From contig SCVN01000015.1 in NCBI GenBank assembly GCA_004296885.1, positions 288,076 through 352,075 of the forward strand: 64,000 nucleotides of DNA, given 5' to 3'. Source of the stretch: Nitrospirota bacterium (GTDB lineage Bacteria; Nitrospirota; Nitrospiria; Nitrospirales; Nitrospiraceae). Below, in pieces: positions 33,700-43,210 of this stretch (its first letter is position 1; the number at the start of each line of letters is the position of its first letter). Below the pieces are notes generated by a model, which ran no database searches, was not told the DNA's origin, and saw only the letters and a list, made by a program, of their open reading frames with translations. The translations under genes and the position numbers were made by a program.

Positions 33700-34167
33700 A
33701 TGACCGCCAACAATAAAGCCTTAGCTCAGATCTTCGTCTCGATGGCGGATAGGCTGGCGACCCAACAGGCTAATCCACATCGGGTACGGGCGTACCGGCG
33801 CGCGGCTGAGTCGCTTATGGAGTTGGCAGAAGATGTGTCCGTCATGGCCGAACGGGGCGCCCTGCAGGAGATTCCCGGCATAGGAAAAGACCTGTCAGCC
33901 AGGATTCAAGAATTTCTCAAAACGGGCAAGATCCGGGCCTATGAAGAGATGAAAACCCCTCTACCGCCGGAGGTGGCCGGCTGGGCGACGCTTCCTGGCC
34001 TCTCGGACAACGTCATTCAACACCTCTATGGCCGACTCGGGATCAAAACGCTGGACGACTTGGAAAGCCTCGTCCGCTCCCATCTCCTGCGCACCCTCCC
34101 CGGCGTCACCGCCTCGGACGAGGAGCTGCTGACGGCGATTCAAACCCGCCGCCAAGCAGCCCCTTGA
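33700..34167 (+). CDS. Stand-alone DNA polymerase X N-terminal-type helix-hairpin-helix protein
   Basis: 155 residues, ATG 33700 with AAGGA 5-9 bp upstream. NKALAQIFVSMADRLATQQ, then HRVRAYRRAAESLMEL and LQEIPGIGKDLSARIQEFLKTG are the helical 8-kDa domain and HhH of Pol beta/X proteins. The polymerase palm and PHP domains are absent. A second HhH-like segment (WATLPGLSDNVIQHLYGRLG) follows at ~100-120. A DNA-binding or repair-accessory role is likely, but no enzyme activity can be assigned. It is a monocistronic plus-strand gene between two minus-strand operons. Confidence 0.72.
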   Translation: MTANNKALAQIFVSMADRLATQQANPHRVRAYRRAAESLMELAEDVSVMAERGALQEIPGIGKDLSARIQEFLKTGKIRAYEEMKTPLPPEVAGWATLPGLSDNVIQHLYGRLGIKTLDDLESLVRSHLLRTLPGVTASDEELLTAIQTRRQAAP

Positions 34168-34195
34168 CCACATCTGGACGCTGATCGAAGAACCG

Positions 34196-35542
34196 TTACA
34201 GCGGCTTAAGATCCTTGAAGATCTTCCACGTCTTCAACAATTCGACCGCCTTCTGGAGCTGGACGTCATCCTCCAGCGAAGCCTCGCTGGCCGAGTCGCC
34301 CGGATTGCTTTTGGCACTGGACTCGTCCCCAGGCTTGGCGCCGCCTGGAGGAGTCGTCGGAGCCTTCGCGGCCGGATGGGGCGCCGCCGGCTTGCCCTCC
34401 CCTTCCTTGTCCTTATCCGTAGCCTTGGCCACAATCACCGGAGGCTGGGGTTTCACGACGATGTCAGGGGTGATGCCGGTGGACTGGATTGAACGCCCTT
34501 TGGGGGTATAGTACTTGGCGGTCGTCAGGCGCAAGCCGGACCCATCAGCCAGCGGCAGGATCGTCTGCACCGACCCCTTGCCGAACGTCGTGGTCCCGAT
34601 GATCACGGCCCGTCCCCAATCCTGCAAGGCGCCGGCCACGATCTCCGAGGCGCTGGCCGACCCTTCGTTCACCAGCACGATCAGCGGATACTCTTCGGGC
34701 GCTTCCTTCATCCGGGAGAGGTATTCATCCTTCCGCCCGTCCCGCCCTTTGATGTAGACGATCAGCTTGCCCGGCGCGACAAATTGCTCCGACACCTCCA
34801 CCGCCGCCGTGAGCAAGCCGCCGGGGTTGTTCCGCAAGTCCAGGATCGTGGACTGGAGCTTCTGCTCCTTGAATTTTTTCAGCGCCTTGCTCAGATCCCG
34901 GCCCGAGGCTTCCTGGAACTGGGTCAACCGCACGTAGGCGATGTTGTTGTCAATGACCTTCGTGCGGACGCTCTCGATCTTGATGATATCCCGCTCCAAG
35001 GCAAACACCAGCGGGTCCGCCACCCCGTCCCGCTGGACCGTGAGCGAAACCTTGGACCCCTTGGGCCCACGCATCTTCTGCACGGCATCCATCAGGGTCA
35101 GGTCCTTGGTGGACTCCTCGTTGACCTTGACGATGAAGTCTCCGGCCTTGATCCCGGCCCGCTGCGCCGGCGTGCCCTCGATCGGCGCAATCACCGCCAA
35201 GCGGTTGTCCTTGATGCCAATCTGGATACCGACCCCGCCGAACTCCCCCTTGGTCTCGACCTGAACCTCCTTATACATCTCCGGGGTCATATAGGCGGAA
35301 TGAGGGTCCAGCGTGGAGAGCATTCCCCGGATGGCGCCTTGCACCAGTTCCTTGGGCTTGACCTCCTCGACGTAATGCTTCTGGATCTGGGTCAGCACCT
35401 CCGAGAAGGTCTTCAGCTCCTCGTACGTTTCCGTTGCGTGGCCGGTCCGCTCCCACCCCTTCCCGATCAACACGCCCACGAACAGCGTGAGCACGACAAG
35501 CGGGCCCAGATACCACGATCTCCGTTGCGGGTCCTGTTGCAT
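34196..35542 (-). CDS. ctpA: Carboxyl-terminal processing protease (S41)
   Basis: 448 residues. Signal/anchor (WYLGPLVVLTLFVGVLIG), a helical N-region with LSTLDPHSAYMTPEMY, a PDZ domain (~95-175; GGVGIQIGIKDNRLAVIAPIEGTPAQRAGIKAGD) and the S41 core. The Ser is in NEGSASASEIVAGAL (~296) and the Lys in TTFGKGSVQTILPL (~319). It cleaves C-termini of periplasmic substrates. A Pro/Ala-rich tail (~375-425) precedes a short C-terminal helix. Last gene of the ffh operon, 37 bp after envC; co-occurrence with envC and ftsEX is common and suggests cell-wall hydrolase control. Confidence 0.94.
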   Translation of the reverse strand: MQQDPQRRSWYLGPLVVLTLFVGVLIGKGWERTGHATETYEELKTFSEVLTQIQKHYVEEVKPKELVQGAIRGMLSTLDPHSAYMTPEMYKEVQVETKGEFGGVGIQIGIKDNRLAVIAPIEGTPAQRAGIKAGDFIVKVNEESTKDLTLMDAVQKMRGPKGSKVSLTVQRDGVADPLVFALERDIIKIESVRTKVIDNNIAYVRLTQFQEASGRDLSKALKKFKEQKLQSTILDLRNNPGGLLTAAVEVSEQFVAPGKLIVYIKGRDGRKDEYLSRMKEAPEEYPLIVLVNEGSASASEIVAGALQDWGRAVIIGTTTFGKGSVQTILPLADGSGLRLTTAKYYTPKGRSIQSTGITPDIVVKPQPPVIVAKATDKDKEGEGKPAAPHPAAKAPTTPPGGAKPGDESSAKSNPGDSASEASLEDDVQLQKAVELLKTWKIFKDLKPL

Positions 35543-35579
35543 AGCTGAATTTTCCTTTCCCTTATCCCTTCGATCTTGC

Positions 35580-36782
35580 TTACCGCCGTTTGGCCAACCA
35601 GGCCAGAGGATCCACCGGCTCCGCGCCCTCGCGCAACTCGAAGTAGAGCGTACTTTCCCCGGTCAATCCCGTATCCCCGGTCTCTCCGATCACCTGGCCC
35701 GTCTGCACCTGGTCCCCGACTTTCGCCATCAGCTTGGACGCATGCGCATAGAGCGAGAAGAAGCCGTTTACATGGTCCAGGATCACCACCAATCCATAGC
35801 CCTTGAGCCAATCCGCATAGGCCACCGAGCCCGGCATCACCGCACGGATCGCGCTGCCTTCTTCGGTCCGGATCTCGATACCCTTCTTCTGCACGTACGT
35901 GTCGAACGTCGGATGTTTCTGCCGCCCGAAATGAGACACCACCTGCCCGTCGGCCGGCCAGTGCAGGGAGCCTTTGAACGGATGGATGCCCGCCATGTCC
36001 TTCCTGGGCTTGGCGGCCGCCGCCCGCCGACGCGCTTCCAGTTCCTTGAGCAGCGAATCGATCCGACCCGCAGACCGTTCCAACTCCTCGACCATCCGGT
36101 CATAGGCCTGCTTCTCATGCGTGACCTTGGCCAGGAAAAGATTCTTTTCCCGCTTGAAGCCCTGAATCTCTTCGAGCTTCCGCTCCGTATGTTGTTTATA
36201 GACCAACATCTCTTCCCGGGCCTCCGCCCTCTGCCGTTCGATCCGTTGCAGCCGCCCCACATCATCCTGGTAGGCGTCCAGCAGATCATACTCCCGTTTG
36301 GAGACGGCGGAAAGGTATTGGAACCTCCGCTGCAGGTCCCCGTAATTGTCCACGGACAGCAAGGCCTTCAAGTACCCGAACCGGCCTTCCATGTACTGGA
36401 CCCGGATTCGCGTGAGGATCGAGCTGCGCCGGTTGCCGATCTGCGTGCGTAGGGACCCGATCTGGCCGTTGATCTCCTCGATTTCACGGTCCTTCTGCGC
36501 CAGCTTGCGACCGATGTCCTGCCGCTCGTGGCGGCTTTTCATCAGGCGCTCGTCCAGGTCCTGGATCGCCTGCATGGTAAACTCGCGCTTCTTTTCCGCC
36601 TCGACCGCGTGCTTCTTCTTTTCCTGGATCTCGTCCTTCAACTTCTCCAGATTCTTCCGCTCGCGCTCGATCTTCTGGGAGATGGGGTCGCTACGATCTT
36701 TCGCGGCCAGAGCCGGATCGCCCGCCGCCAGCCAGCCGCCCCCTGCGATTCCGATCAGCAAGGCCAGCCTCACGACTTTCAT
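35580..36782 (-). CDS. envC: Murein hydrolase activator EnvC
   Basis: 400 residues from ATG 36782, overlapping the ftsX stop as ATGA. Signal peptide (LALLIGIAGGGWLAAGDPALA), two long coiled-coil stretches (~28-115 and ~165-260), then a LytM domain (~290-395; GSLHWPADGQVVSHFGRQ). The zinc motif is lost: KKGIEIRTEEG replaces HxGxDI and STLYFELR replaces HLHFEL, so it should be an inactive activator of amidases, as in E. coli EnvC. The coiled coil would bind FtsX. Encoded directly after ftsEX, the natural partner. A longer in-frame reading upstream only crosses ftsX in another frame. Confidence 0.9.
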   Translation of the reverse strand: MKVVRLALLIGIAGGGWLAAGDPALAAKDRSDPISQKIERERKNLEKLKDEIQEKKKHAVEAEKKREFTMQAIQDLDERLMKSRHERQDIGRKLAQKDREIEEINGQIGSLRTQIGNRRSSILTRIRVQYMEGRFGYLKALLSVDNYGDLQRRFQYLSAVSKREYDLLDAYQDDVGRLQRIERQRAEAREEMLVYKQHTERKLEEIQGFKREKNLFLAKVTHEKQAYDRMVEELERSAGRIDSLLKELEARRRAAAAKPRKDMAGIHPFKGSLHWPADGQVVSHFGRQKHPTFDTYVQKKGIEIRTEEGSAIRAVMPGSVAYADWLKGYGLVVILDHVNGFFSLYAHASKLMAKVGDQVQTGQVIGETGDTGLTGESTLYFELREGAEPVDPLAWLAKRR

Positions 36783-37678
36783 GCCCGACTCCGCTCCAGG
36801 CCGACCAGCGAGATGAGACTGCCGACGGTGCCCAGGAGCAGCCCGGCCAAGACCAGCCAGACCGACACCTGGAAGGGAAAAAACCCGAGCCGCGGCGCGA
36901 GCCCCAGCACCCGGCTCGGCAGGCCCAGATGGAGGGTCATGAACTCGAACCCGCCCTTGAGCAGCGCCAGGGCCAGCATCGCACCCAGCGTCCCCAATAC
37001 CGCCCCTTCCAGCAGGTATGGGATTTTGATGAAGGCCCCGGTGGCGCCGATCAACCGCATGATCTCGATTTCTTCCCGCCGCGCATACAGAGTCAGGCGA
37101 ATCGTATTGGCGATGATGGTCACCGAGGCCGCGGCCAACAGTATCCCCACGGCCACCGACGCCAGCTCTACATAGCCGATCATGGTTGCCAGATTGTCGA
37201 TCCAATCCCGGCTGTACTGGACCTGCGCCACCCCGGGCACCGCCTTGAGCCGATCAGTCCAGCGTGTGACTGCGTCGGCCGATCGATACCGTGGCGCCAG
37301 CGTCACTTCGAACGAAGCGGGCAACGGATTTTCTCCCAGGCCCTGCAGCAGACTCTGCTCCGACGGGAACTGGGCGCGGAAATCGGCCAGCGCCTTGTCC
37401 TTGGACACGTAGGTCAGCTCCGCCACCTCCGGCTCTCCGCTCAACCGTCGCTGGAGATCCGCCAGTCCTTGCGCCGACAGGTTGTCGTGCAGATAGACGA
37501 TCACCTTGATGTCGTCTTGAAGCGAACTGACGGCGCCCCGGAGATTCAGGTACAGCAGCAGAAATACGCCGAAGCAGGCCAGCGTGAAGGCTGTGGTCAG
37601 GATGGCGATAAATGTGGTCGTCCGGTTGACCCGGATATTGGTGAAGGCCTCGTGGGCCCAATAGCCGAGCCGTCTCAT
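36779..37678 (-). CDS. ftsX: Cell division permease-like protein FtsX
   Basis: 299 residues. Cytoplasmic N-terminus (RRLGYWAHEAFTNIRVNR), TM1 (~22-45), an extracytoplasmic loop (~50-165, IKVIVYLHDNLSAQG and LPASFEVTL) and three more TM helices (~172-290) with LYARREEIEIMRLIGAT, the coupling segment. It transmits FtsE ATPase state to EnvC in the periplasm to trigger septal wall splitting. Its start overlaps the ftsE stop (ATGA). Confidence 0.93.
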   Translation of the reverse strand: MRRLGYWAHEAFTNIRVNRTTTFIAILTTAFTLACFGVFLLLYLNLRGAVSSLQDDIKVIVYLHDNLSAQGLADLQRRLSGEPEVAELTYVSKDKALADFRAQFPSEQSLLQGLGENPLPASFEVTLAPRYRSADAVTRWTDRLKAVPGVAQVQYSRDWIDNLATMIGYVELASVAVGILLAAASVTIIANTIRLTLYARREEIEIMRLIGATGAFIKIPYLLEGAVLGTLGAMLALALLKGGFEFMTLHLGLPSRVLGLAPRLGFFPFQVSVWLVLAGLLLGTVGSLISLVGLERSRA

Positions 37679-38343
37679 TGCCCGGCCCCCACATCCGAGG
37701 CCAGCTTGCCTTCAGCCAGCGTGACGACGCGCCGGTTCACCTGCTCCACCACTTGCCGGTTGTGTGTCGCGATCAAGAGCGTCGTACCGCGCGCATTGAT
37801 CGTCTTGAACAGATCCATGATTTCCGCGGCGAGGTCCGGGTCCATGTTGCCCGTCGGCTCATCGGCCAGGAGAATCAGCGGACTATTGACGATCGCCCGC
37901 GCGATGCAGGCCCGCTGCTGCTCGCCGGCCGACAACATGGCGGGGCGGCTCTCCTTCTTGTGCTCCAGTCCCACGGCCTTCAACGCCTCGGAGGCTTTCC
38001 GCCGGATATCGAACAACGAGAGGCCCTGCACCAGCAGCGGCAAGGCCACATTGTCGAAGACAGTTTTTTTCTGGAGCAGTCGAAAGTCCTGGAAGACAAA
38101 CCCCATCGTGCGCCGCAAATAGGGCACCCCCGAGGGCTTGATGCGGGCCACGTTCTTGCCCTGGATCAGAATCTGGCCGTCGTCGGCCCGCTCCGCGCAG
38201 AAGAGCAGTTTGAGCAGCGTCGTCTTGCCCGCCCCGCTGGGCCCCATGAGCAGGACGAACTCGCCCTTCTCGATCTGCAACGTGATGTCGGACAGGGCCG
38301 GTCGCTTGGCATAATGTTTCCAGACGTGAAAGAGTTGGATCAT
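37675..38343 (-). CDS. ftsE: Cell division ATP-binding protein FtsE
   Basis: 222 residues from ATG 38343 (MIQLFHVWKHYAKRP); four in-frame codons upstream are not conserved. Walker A MGPSGAGKTTLLKLLF, signature LSAGEQQRACIARAI, Walker B LILLADEPTGNMD and switch IATHNRQ are complete. It is the cytoplasmic ATPase of the FtsEX complex. It overlaps ftsX by 4 bp and follows yraN with a 54-bp gap. Confidence 0.94.
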   Translation of the reverse strand: MIQLFHVWKHYAKRPALSDITLQIEKGEFVLLMGPSGAGKTTLLKLLFCAERADDGQILIQGKNVARIKPSGVPYLRRTMGFVFQDFRLLQKKTVFDNVALPLLVQGLSLFDIRRKASEALKAVGLEHKKESRPAMLSAGEQQRACIARAIVNSPLILLADEPTGNMDPDLAAEIMDLFKTINARGTTLLIATHNRQVVEQVNRRVVTLAEGKLASDVGAGQ

Positions 38344-38397
38344 GCCTAACGCCACGCCCGATCGGAGCGGCCCACGTGCCGTCTTGGTAGGTGCCGG

Positions 38398-38787
38398 CTA
38401 TCCCCGCAACACATGCGCCGGCACCTCAAAGGCATTCTGAATATGCTCCAACTGACCGGGCCGATCCTGGCCGCCCCGGCACACCACCACGTCAAACCGG
38501 CAAACCGGGGCGACCAGACGGTGTTGCGCCAGGTACTGGGAGGCCAGTTTGATAAGCTTGGCCCGTTTCCGTCCATCCACCGCATGGACCGCGCCGCCCA
38601 TGGCATCCGTTTGCCGTGCCTTGACCTCCACGAACACGAGCACCTCGCCATCCTTGGCGACCAAATCCAGTTCGCCCACGGACGAGCGGACATTGCGGCC
38701 CAGAATTTTGTAGCCCTTTCGGCGTAACAAGGTTTCGGCATCCGATTCGGCTCGACGGCCGAACAGCTGCCGCAGGTCCGCGCTCAC
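38398..38787 (-). CDS. yraN: UPF0102 family endonuclease-like protein YraN
   Basis: 129 residues from GTG 38787, overlapping the rnhB stop as GTGA. AESDAETLLRRKGYKILGRNVR then GELDLVAKDGEVLVFVEVKAR is the PD-(D/E)xK-like nuclease core of UPF0102, with KLIKLASQYL after it. The biochemical role is not established; it is commonly placed next to rnhB. Cytoplasmic. Confidence 0.9.
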   Translation of the reverse strand: MSADLRQLFGRRAESDAETLLRRKGYKILGRNVRSSVGELDLVAKDGEVLVFVEVKARQTDAMGGAVHAVDGRKRAKLIKLASQYLAQHRLVAPVCRFDVVVCRGGQDRPGQLEHIQNAFEVPAHVLRG

Positions 38788-39443
38788 CGGCCCACCCCAA
38801 GACCTCCGACACCCCCGGACAGGACGGCGAGCTCCGACACCGGCCGGAAACTCCGACGGTGGATGTCACAGGGACCATGCTCAGCCAGCAACCGCAGATG
38901 CTCAGGGGTCGGATAGCCCTTGTGCACCTGGAAATTGTAGCGAGGGAAGCGCCGGTGGTAGTCCAGCATCACACGGTCTCGCGTGACCTTGGCGATGATG
39001 GAAGCCGCCGCGATGGAAACGGAAAGGCTGTCGCCTTTGATGATGGGACGCTGCGGCACGGACAGTCCCGGGAGGGCCAACGCATCGGTAAGCAGAAAAT
39101 CGGGCCGGAGGGAGAGGGCCTGGATCGCCCGGCACATCGCCAGCCGGGTCGCTTCCAGGATATTCAAACGATCGATCTCCTGCGCGCTGGCCTGCCCCAC
39201 GCCCAACGCCAGGGCCCGCGCGGTGATCTCCTCGTAGAGCCGCTCCCGTTCGTTTTCAGCCACCTGTTTGGAGTCGTTGAGCCCCCGGAGAACGCACCGG
39301 CGAGGCAGAATCACCGCGGCGGCCACGACCGGCCCGGCCAAAGGTCCTCGGCCCGCTTCATCCGCACCCGCCACCAGACGGTACCCGCAACGCCAAGCTT
39401 CCGTCTCAAAGCAGTCGGTTGGCTCCACGCAGGCCCCCGTCAC
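38784..39443 (-). CDS. rnhB: Ribonuclease HII
   Basis: 219 residues. VAGADEAGRGPLAGPVVAAAV supplies the Asp-Glu active-site pair and LRPDFLLTDAL the later Asp. IIKGDSLSVSIAAASIIAKVTRD and YNFQVHKGYPTPEH are RNase HII motifs. It cuts RNA of RNA-DNA hybrids and single ribonucleotides in DNA. A Gly-rich C-terminal tail is non-conserved. It lies between rplS and yraN. Confidence 0.95.
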   Translation of the reverse strand: MTGACVEPTDCFETEAWRCGYRLVAGADEAGRGPLAGPVVAAAVILPRRCVLRGLNDSKQVAENERERLYEEITARALALGVGQASAQEIDRLNILEATRLAMCRAIQALSLRPDFLLTDALALPGLSVPQRPIIKGDSLSVSIAAASIIAKVTRDRVMLDYHRRFPRYNFQVHKGYPTPEHLRLLAEHGPCDIHRRSFRPVSELAVLSGGVGGLGVGR

Positions 39444-39498
39444 ATGGCCACGCGTCCGACGGCGCGGGCGCGCCCATGGCAGAACGATCGAAAAGCGG

Positions 39499-39939
39499 TC
39501 AGGCCTTGCCGGCGGACGCAGCCTCGCCCGACGTTGGATCTGCCCCCGCTACCTTGGTGGCCGCCGCGGCGGCGGCCTGCGCCCTGGACTCCGGCGAGAA
39601 CTCGCGCTCGCCGACCTTCGCCGTCTTGCCCTTCCGGCCCCGCAGGTAGTAGAGCTTTGCCCGGCGCACCTTACCCTGGCGAACCACGTCCACCTTGGTC
39701 ACGATCGGCGAGTGCACCGGGAAAATCCGCTCGACGCCCACGCCGTAAGAAATCTTGCGCACGGTGAAGGTCTCGCTGTTGCGCCCACCTTTCCGGCTGA
39801 TCACCGTGCCTTCAAACACCTGGATACGCTCTTTCTCGCCCTCCACGACCTTGACATGGACCCGGACCGTGTCCCCGATTTCGAACGCCGGCACCGTTTT
39901 CTTGGTCAGCGATCGTTGGATTTGCTCCAACCGATTCAT
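39499..39939 (-). CDS. rplS: 50S ribosomal protein L19
   Basis: 146 residues. [34 protein letters not shown] and [12 protein letters not shown] are L19 core motifs. It forms part of the 30S-50S interface. The C-terminus has an Ala-rich extension of about 30 residues ([16 protein letters not shown]) beyond the usual ~115-residue protein. Start overlaps the trmD stop by 4 bp, the standard rpsP-rimM-trmD-rplS order. Confidence 0.95.
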   Translation of the reverse strand: MNRLEQIQRSLTKKTVPAFEIGDTVRVHVKVVEGEKERIQVFEGTVISRKGGRNSETFTVRKISYGVGVERIFPVHSPIVTKVDVVRQGKVRRAKLYYLRGRKGKTAKVGEREFSPESRAQAAAAAATKVAGADPTSGEAASAGKA

Positions 39940-40718
39940 GATAGTCTCCCTCCTCCTGAAACATCACAGACATTCGCCCGTTCCTGCATCACTTCATCCA
40001 ACAACCGTCGATCTTCGTCGCTCAGCAACCGGTCCCGCAACAAATCCGGGCGCTTGCGCCAGGTATTGCGCAGGGCCTCCTTCCGCCGCCAACGGCGGAC
40101 CGCCTCATGATTGCCCGACACCAGCACATCCGGCACCGCCAGTCCCCGTACCTCGGCCGGGCGCGTGTACTGGGGAAAATCCAGCAGGGAGTCGGAAAAG
40201 GACTCGGCCAGCGCCGACTCCGGATGCCCCAGCACCCCGGGGATCAACCGCACCACCGCATCAACCACGACGAGGGCCGGCAGTTCCCCGCCGGTCAGAA
40301 CGTAATCGCCGATCGAGATATCCTCCGGTTCCAGCCCTTCCCGCACCCGCTCATCGATGCCCTCGTAATGGCCGCAGACGAACACCAGCCGGCGCCGCTC
40401 CGCGGACAATTCTTCCGCCACCCGTTGGGTGAACGGCCGGCCCTGCGGGGACGGCATCAACAGCCGCATGTCCGCCCCATAGTCCGCGCGCAACGCGTCC
40501 ACCGCGCGGAAGATCGGCTCCGCCTTCATCACCATCCCGGCCCCGCCGCCGTAGGGCGCGTCATCCGCCACCTGGTGTCGGTCCAAGGTGTAGTCCCGCA
40601 GATTGAGGACGCGCGCCTCCAAGAAACCCTTGTCCTGGGCCCGCTTGAGCATGCTCTGTCCCAAGACCGGCAACACCAGATCCGGGAACAGCGTCACGAT
40701 GTCGCAGCGCAAGGTCAT
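39936..40718 (-). CDS. trmD: tRNA (guanine-N1)-methyltransferase
   Basis: 260 residues, SPOUT fold. [31 protein letters not shown] and [20 protein letters not shown] form the trefoil-knot AdoMet site. It makes m1G37 in tRNAs that read CNN codons and prevents frameshifting. The extra C-terminal region (~200-255) with [14 protein letters not shown] is normal. Overlaps rimM and rplS by 4 bp each. Confidence 0.96.
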   Translation of the reverse strand: MTLRCDIVTLFPDLVLPVLGQSMLKRAQDKGFLEARVLNLRDYTLDRHQVADDAPYGGGAGMVMKAEPIFRAVDALRADYGADMRLLMPSPQGRPFTQRVAEELSAERRRLVFVCGHYEGIDERVREGLEPEDISIGDYVLTGGELPALVVVDAVVRLIPGVLGHPESALAESFSDSLLDFPQYTRPAEVRGLAVPDVLVSGNHEAVRRWRRKEALRNTWRKRPDLLRDRLLSDEDRRLLDEVMQERANVCDVSGGGRLS

Positions 40719-41281
40719 ACGTCCAACAATTCCTCAATGCCCCGCACTGTCATGGTCCGCCTCGCCAGATCCACCGAGACGACGACGCTCCGAGTCGCGG
40801 GAATCAACACTTCTTTACCCTCCCGGCGGACTGCAAACACAGGATGGCCGCCGGTCGCCATAATCTCTTCCAGTGTGCCCACGAGCTGCCCGGCCTCATC
40901 CCGGACCGTCACGCCGATCAGATCGCATTCGTAGTACTGTCCGTCTGGCAAGGGCGGCGCTTGGTCGCGCGCGATCTGAATCAGGCCGCCGCGAAACACC
41001 GCCGCCTCTTCCGGGGTCGAGAAGACATCGAACCCGACCACGAACCCGCCACATTCCTCGCGAAGCCTGGTGACCAATGCCGAAACCGTCCGGCCGGAGG
41101 GCGCCACCAGCATCACCTGTTTCAAGCCCTGGATCCGTCCGGGTACGTCGCTGAGCGACAGGACCCGCACGTCACCCCGCACCCCGAATGGTTTCACGAT
41201 TTTCCCGACCGCGACCCAGTCTGTTGCAACGGTCGTTGCGTCGGCCGTCGCCTCGGTGGATGACGCTTCAGGCTTGCCCAT
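40715..41281 (-). CDS. rimM: Ribosome maturation factor RimM
   Basis: 188 residues. GKIVKPFGVRGDVRVLSLSDVP is the N-terminal beta-barrel signature, and YYECDLIGVTVRDEAGQLVGTL the PRC-barrel domain. It assists 30S head assembly together with S19. About 25 N-terminal residues (ASSTEATADATTV region) are low-complexity and may not be translated. Ten bp downstream of rpsP. Confidence 0.93.
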   Translation of the reverse strand: MGKPEASSTEATADATTVATDWVAVGKIVKPFGVRGDVRVLSLSDVPGRIQGLKQVMLVAPSGRTVSALVTRLREECGGFVVGFDVFSTPEEAAVFRGGLIQIARDQAPPLPDGQYYECDLIGVTVRDEAGQLVGTLEEIMATGGHPVFAVRREGKEVLIPATRSVVVSVDLARRTMTVRGIEELLDV

Positions 41282-41291
41282 CGCTTGTACC

Positions 41292-41573
41292 TTATGAAGC
41301 CGGTTTGGCCTTGCGCGATTCTTCGAATTGCTTCCAGATACCCGACCGGCGCAACACGGTCCGAACCGTCACGGAAGGCTGCGCGCCCTTCTTCAGCCAG
41401 TCCAGCACGCGCTCCTGCTTGAGCTGGATCACCGGCGGATTCTTCAACGTGTCATAGGTGCCCAGCACTTCCAGATACTTCCCATCGCGGGGCTTGCGGG
41501 AATCCGCCGCCACCACGCGATAGAACGGGAGTTTGTGCCGACCCGCCCGCGTCAACCGTAAATGAACTGCCAC
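41292..41573 (-). CDS. rpsP: 30S ribosomal protein S16
   Basis: 93 residues. MAVHLRLTRAGRHKLPFYRVVAAD-type N-terminus and YLEVLGTYDTLKNPP are S16 signatures. It binds 16S rRNA early in 30S assembly. Length is normal. It follows ffh with a 50-bp gap and starts the classic rpsP-rimM-trmD-rplS set. Confidence 0.96.
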   Translation of the reverse strand: MAVHLRLTRAGRHKLPFYRVVAADSRKPRDGKYLEVLGTYDTLKNPPVIQLKQERVLDWLKKGAQPSVTVRTVLRRSGIWKQFEESRKAKPAS

Positions 41574-41623
41574 TGGTTCCTCCTTACGTTAAAAAGCTAT
41601 CCGTTTCGAGCGATCAGTTCTTT

Positions 41624-42970
41624 TCAGAACGACCGCAAGGCTTGCGCCAACTGCCGCCGTCCGCCCCCGACCGTCAGGGCTTTCATCATCTTGCGTGCGG
41701 CCAAATACTGCTTGATCAACCGGTTCACATCCTGCACCGTAGCGCCGCTGCCGCGGGCGATCCGCTTCTTGCGGTTGCCGTTGATGACCGTGTGGTCGCG
41801 GCGTTCGCGCGGCGTCATGGAGTCGATCATGGCCATGACCCGCTTGATTTCCTTGTCGGGCACCCCACCCCCGGCCAGATCCTTGAGGCGCTGGCCCCCG
41901 GGCAGCATCCCCAGCAATTCCTCCATCGAACCCATGCGGTTGACCTGGGCGATCTGTGCCCGAAAATCCTCCAGCGTCAAGGTCTTGGCCGTGAGCTGCT
42001 TCTGGATCGACTCTGTCTGCTCCCGCGAATAGGTTTCCTGCGCCTTCTCGATCAACGACAGGACATCGCCCATCCCGAGAATACGAGACGCCATACGATC
42101 CGGGTGGAAGACCTCGAGCGCATCAAGCTTTTCTCCGATTCCCAGAAACTTGATCGGCTTGCCGGTGACCGCCCGGATGGACAACACGGCCCCGCCGCGC
42201 GCATCACCCTCCACCTTCGTGAGGATCAGACCGGTCAGGCCGACGCGCCGATCGAACTGCTCGGCCATGGACACGGCATCCTGCCCGGTCATCGCATCCG
42301 CCACGAGGAGGACTTCCTGCGGCTGGACAGCCCGCTTGACCGCCTCCAGCTCGCCCATCAACTCATCGTCAATGTGCAGACGACCGCCCGTATCGAGCAC
42401 AACCACATCGTAACCCTGTTCGCGCCCTCGCTCCGCTCCCTCCACGCAAATCCGCACCACATCCGTGGCCGAGGCATCAATCCGGTCTGCCCGATAAACC
42501 GGCACGCCCAGATCGGCTCCCAGACTGGCCAACTGATCGCCGGCGGCAGGGCGGCGCGGATCCGCCGCCACCAGAAGCACGCGCTTGCCCTGCTGCTTGA
42601 ACAGACGCGCAAGCTTGCCGGAGGTGGTGGTCTTACCCGCTCCCTGCAGCCCGACCATCATGACGACGGTCGGCGGCTCGGAAGCCAGACGCAACCCGGC
42701 TTGGTCACGGCCCATCAGCTCGCGGAGTTCCTCCCAGACGACCTTGACCACCTGATGGCCGGGAGTCAGGCTCCGCAGGACTTCTTGCCCAATCGCCTTT
42801 TCTCGAACGCGTTCGGTGAAATCCTTGACGATCTTGAAATTGACGTCCGCTTCCAATAAAGCCAGGCGCACCTCTTTCAACGCCTCGGCGATATTGGCCT
42901 CCGTTAGGACCCCCTGTCCGCGGAGTTTTTTCAAGACCTTGTCGAGTTTTTGGCTCAGACTCTGGAACAA
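41624..42970 (-). CDS. ffh: Signal recognition particle protein Ffh
   Basis: 448 residues. N domain (~1-85), G domain with VGLQGAGKTTTSGKLA, DTGGRL and TKVEGDARGG, and a methionine-rich M domain (~300-435; MGSMEELLGMLPGG and SGATVQDVNRLIKQY), which binds 4.5S RNA and signal sequences. It targets membrane proteins to the translocon through FtsY. No 4.5S RNA gene was seen nearby. First gene of the long operon, with a promoter at 43032-43061. Confidence 0.96.
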   Translation of the reverse strand: MFQSLSQKLDKVLKKLRGQGVLTEANIAEALKEVRLALLEADVNFKIVKDFTERVREKAIGQEVLRSLTPGHQVVKVVWEELRELMGRDQAGLRLASEPPTVVMMVGLQGAGKTTTSGKLARLFKQQGKRVLLVAADPRRPAAGDQLASLGADLGVPVYRADRIDASATDVVRICVEGAERGREQGYDVVVLDTGGRLHIDDELMGELEAVKRAVQPQEVLLVADAMTGQDAVSMAEQFDRRVGLTGLILTKVEGDARGGAVLSIRAVTGKPIKFLGIGEKLDALEVFHPDRMASRILGMGDVLSLIEKAQETYSREQTESIQKQLTAKTLTLEDFRAQIAQVNRMGSMEELLGMLPGGQRLKDLAGGGVPDKEIKRVMAMIDSMTPRERRDHTVINGNRKKRIARGSGATVQDVNRLIKQYLAARKMMKALTVGGGRRQLAQALRSF

Positions 42971-43031
42971 GACTCGCGACCTCTCAAGACAGACCTATAC
43001 ACTCGAAATATCTATAAAAAGAGTATCGGGT

Positions 43032-43061
43032 AGTCTAAACAACAGGGGGTTGATAAGTCAA
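43032..43061 (-). promoter_or_regulatory. Sigma-70 promoter for the ffh-ctpA operon
   Basis: TTGACT (43056-43061), 18-bp spacer, TAGACT (43032-43037) on the minus strand, followed by an AT-rich initial region. Lies in the 240-bp gap between ffh and the divergent PilZ gene; otherwise I see no gene there. Confidence 0.5.
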
Positions 43062-43210
43062 GGACGTGAGGATCTGGCCGCCGGGCCAAACTCACGTTAA
43101 AAACAGCGGTAACATCCAAGGCAACCCCCGAAAACCTCAAGTTTTCCAGTGGCCGGACCGATCCTGTATCAGATAGGCCCGGGCATGCCGAAGAGGAGAT
43201 CTGAAGGCCG

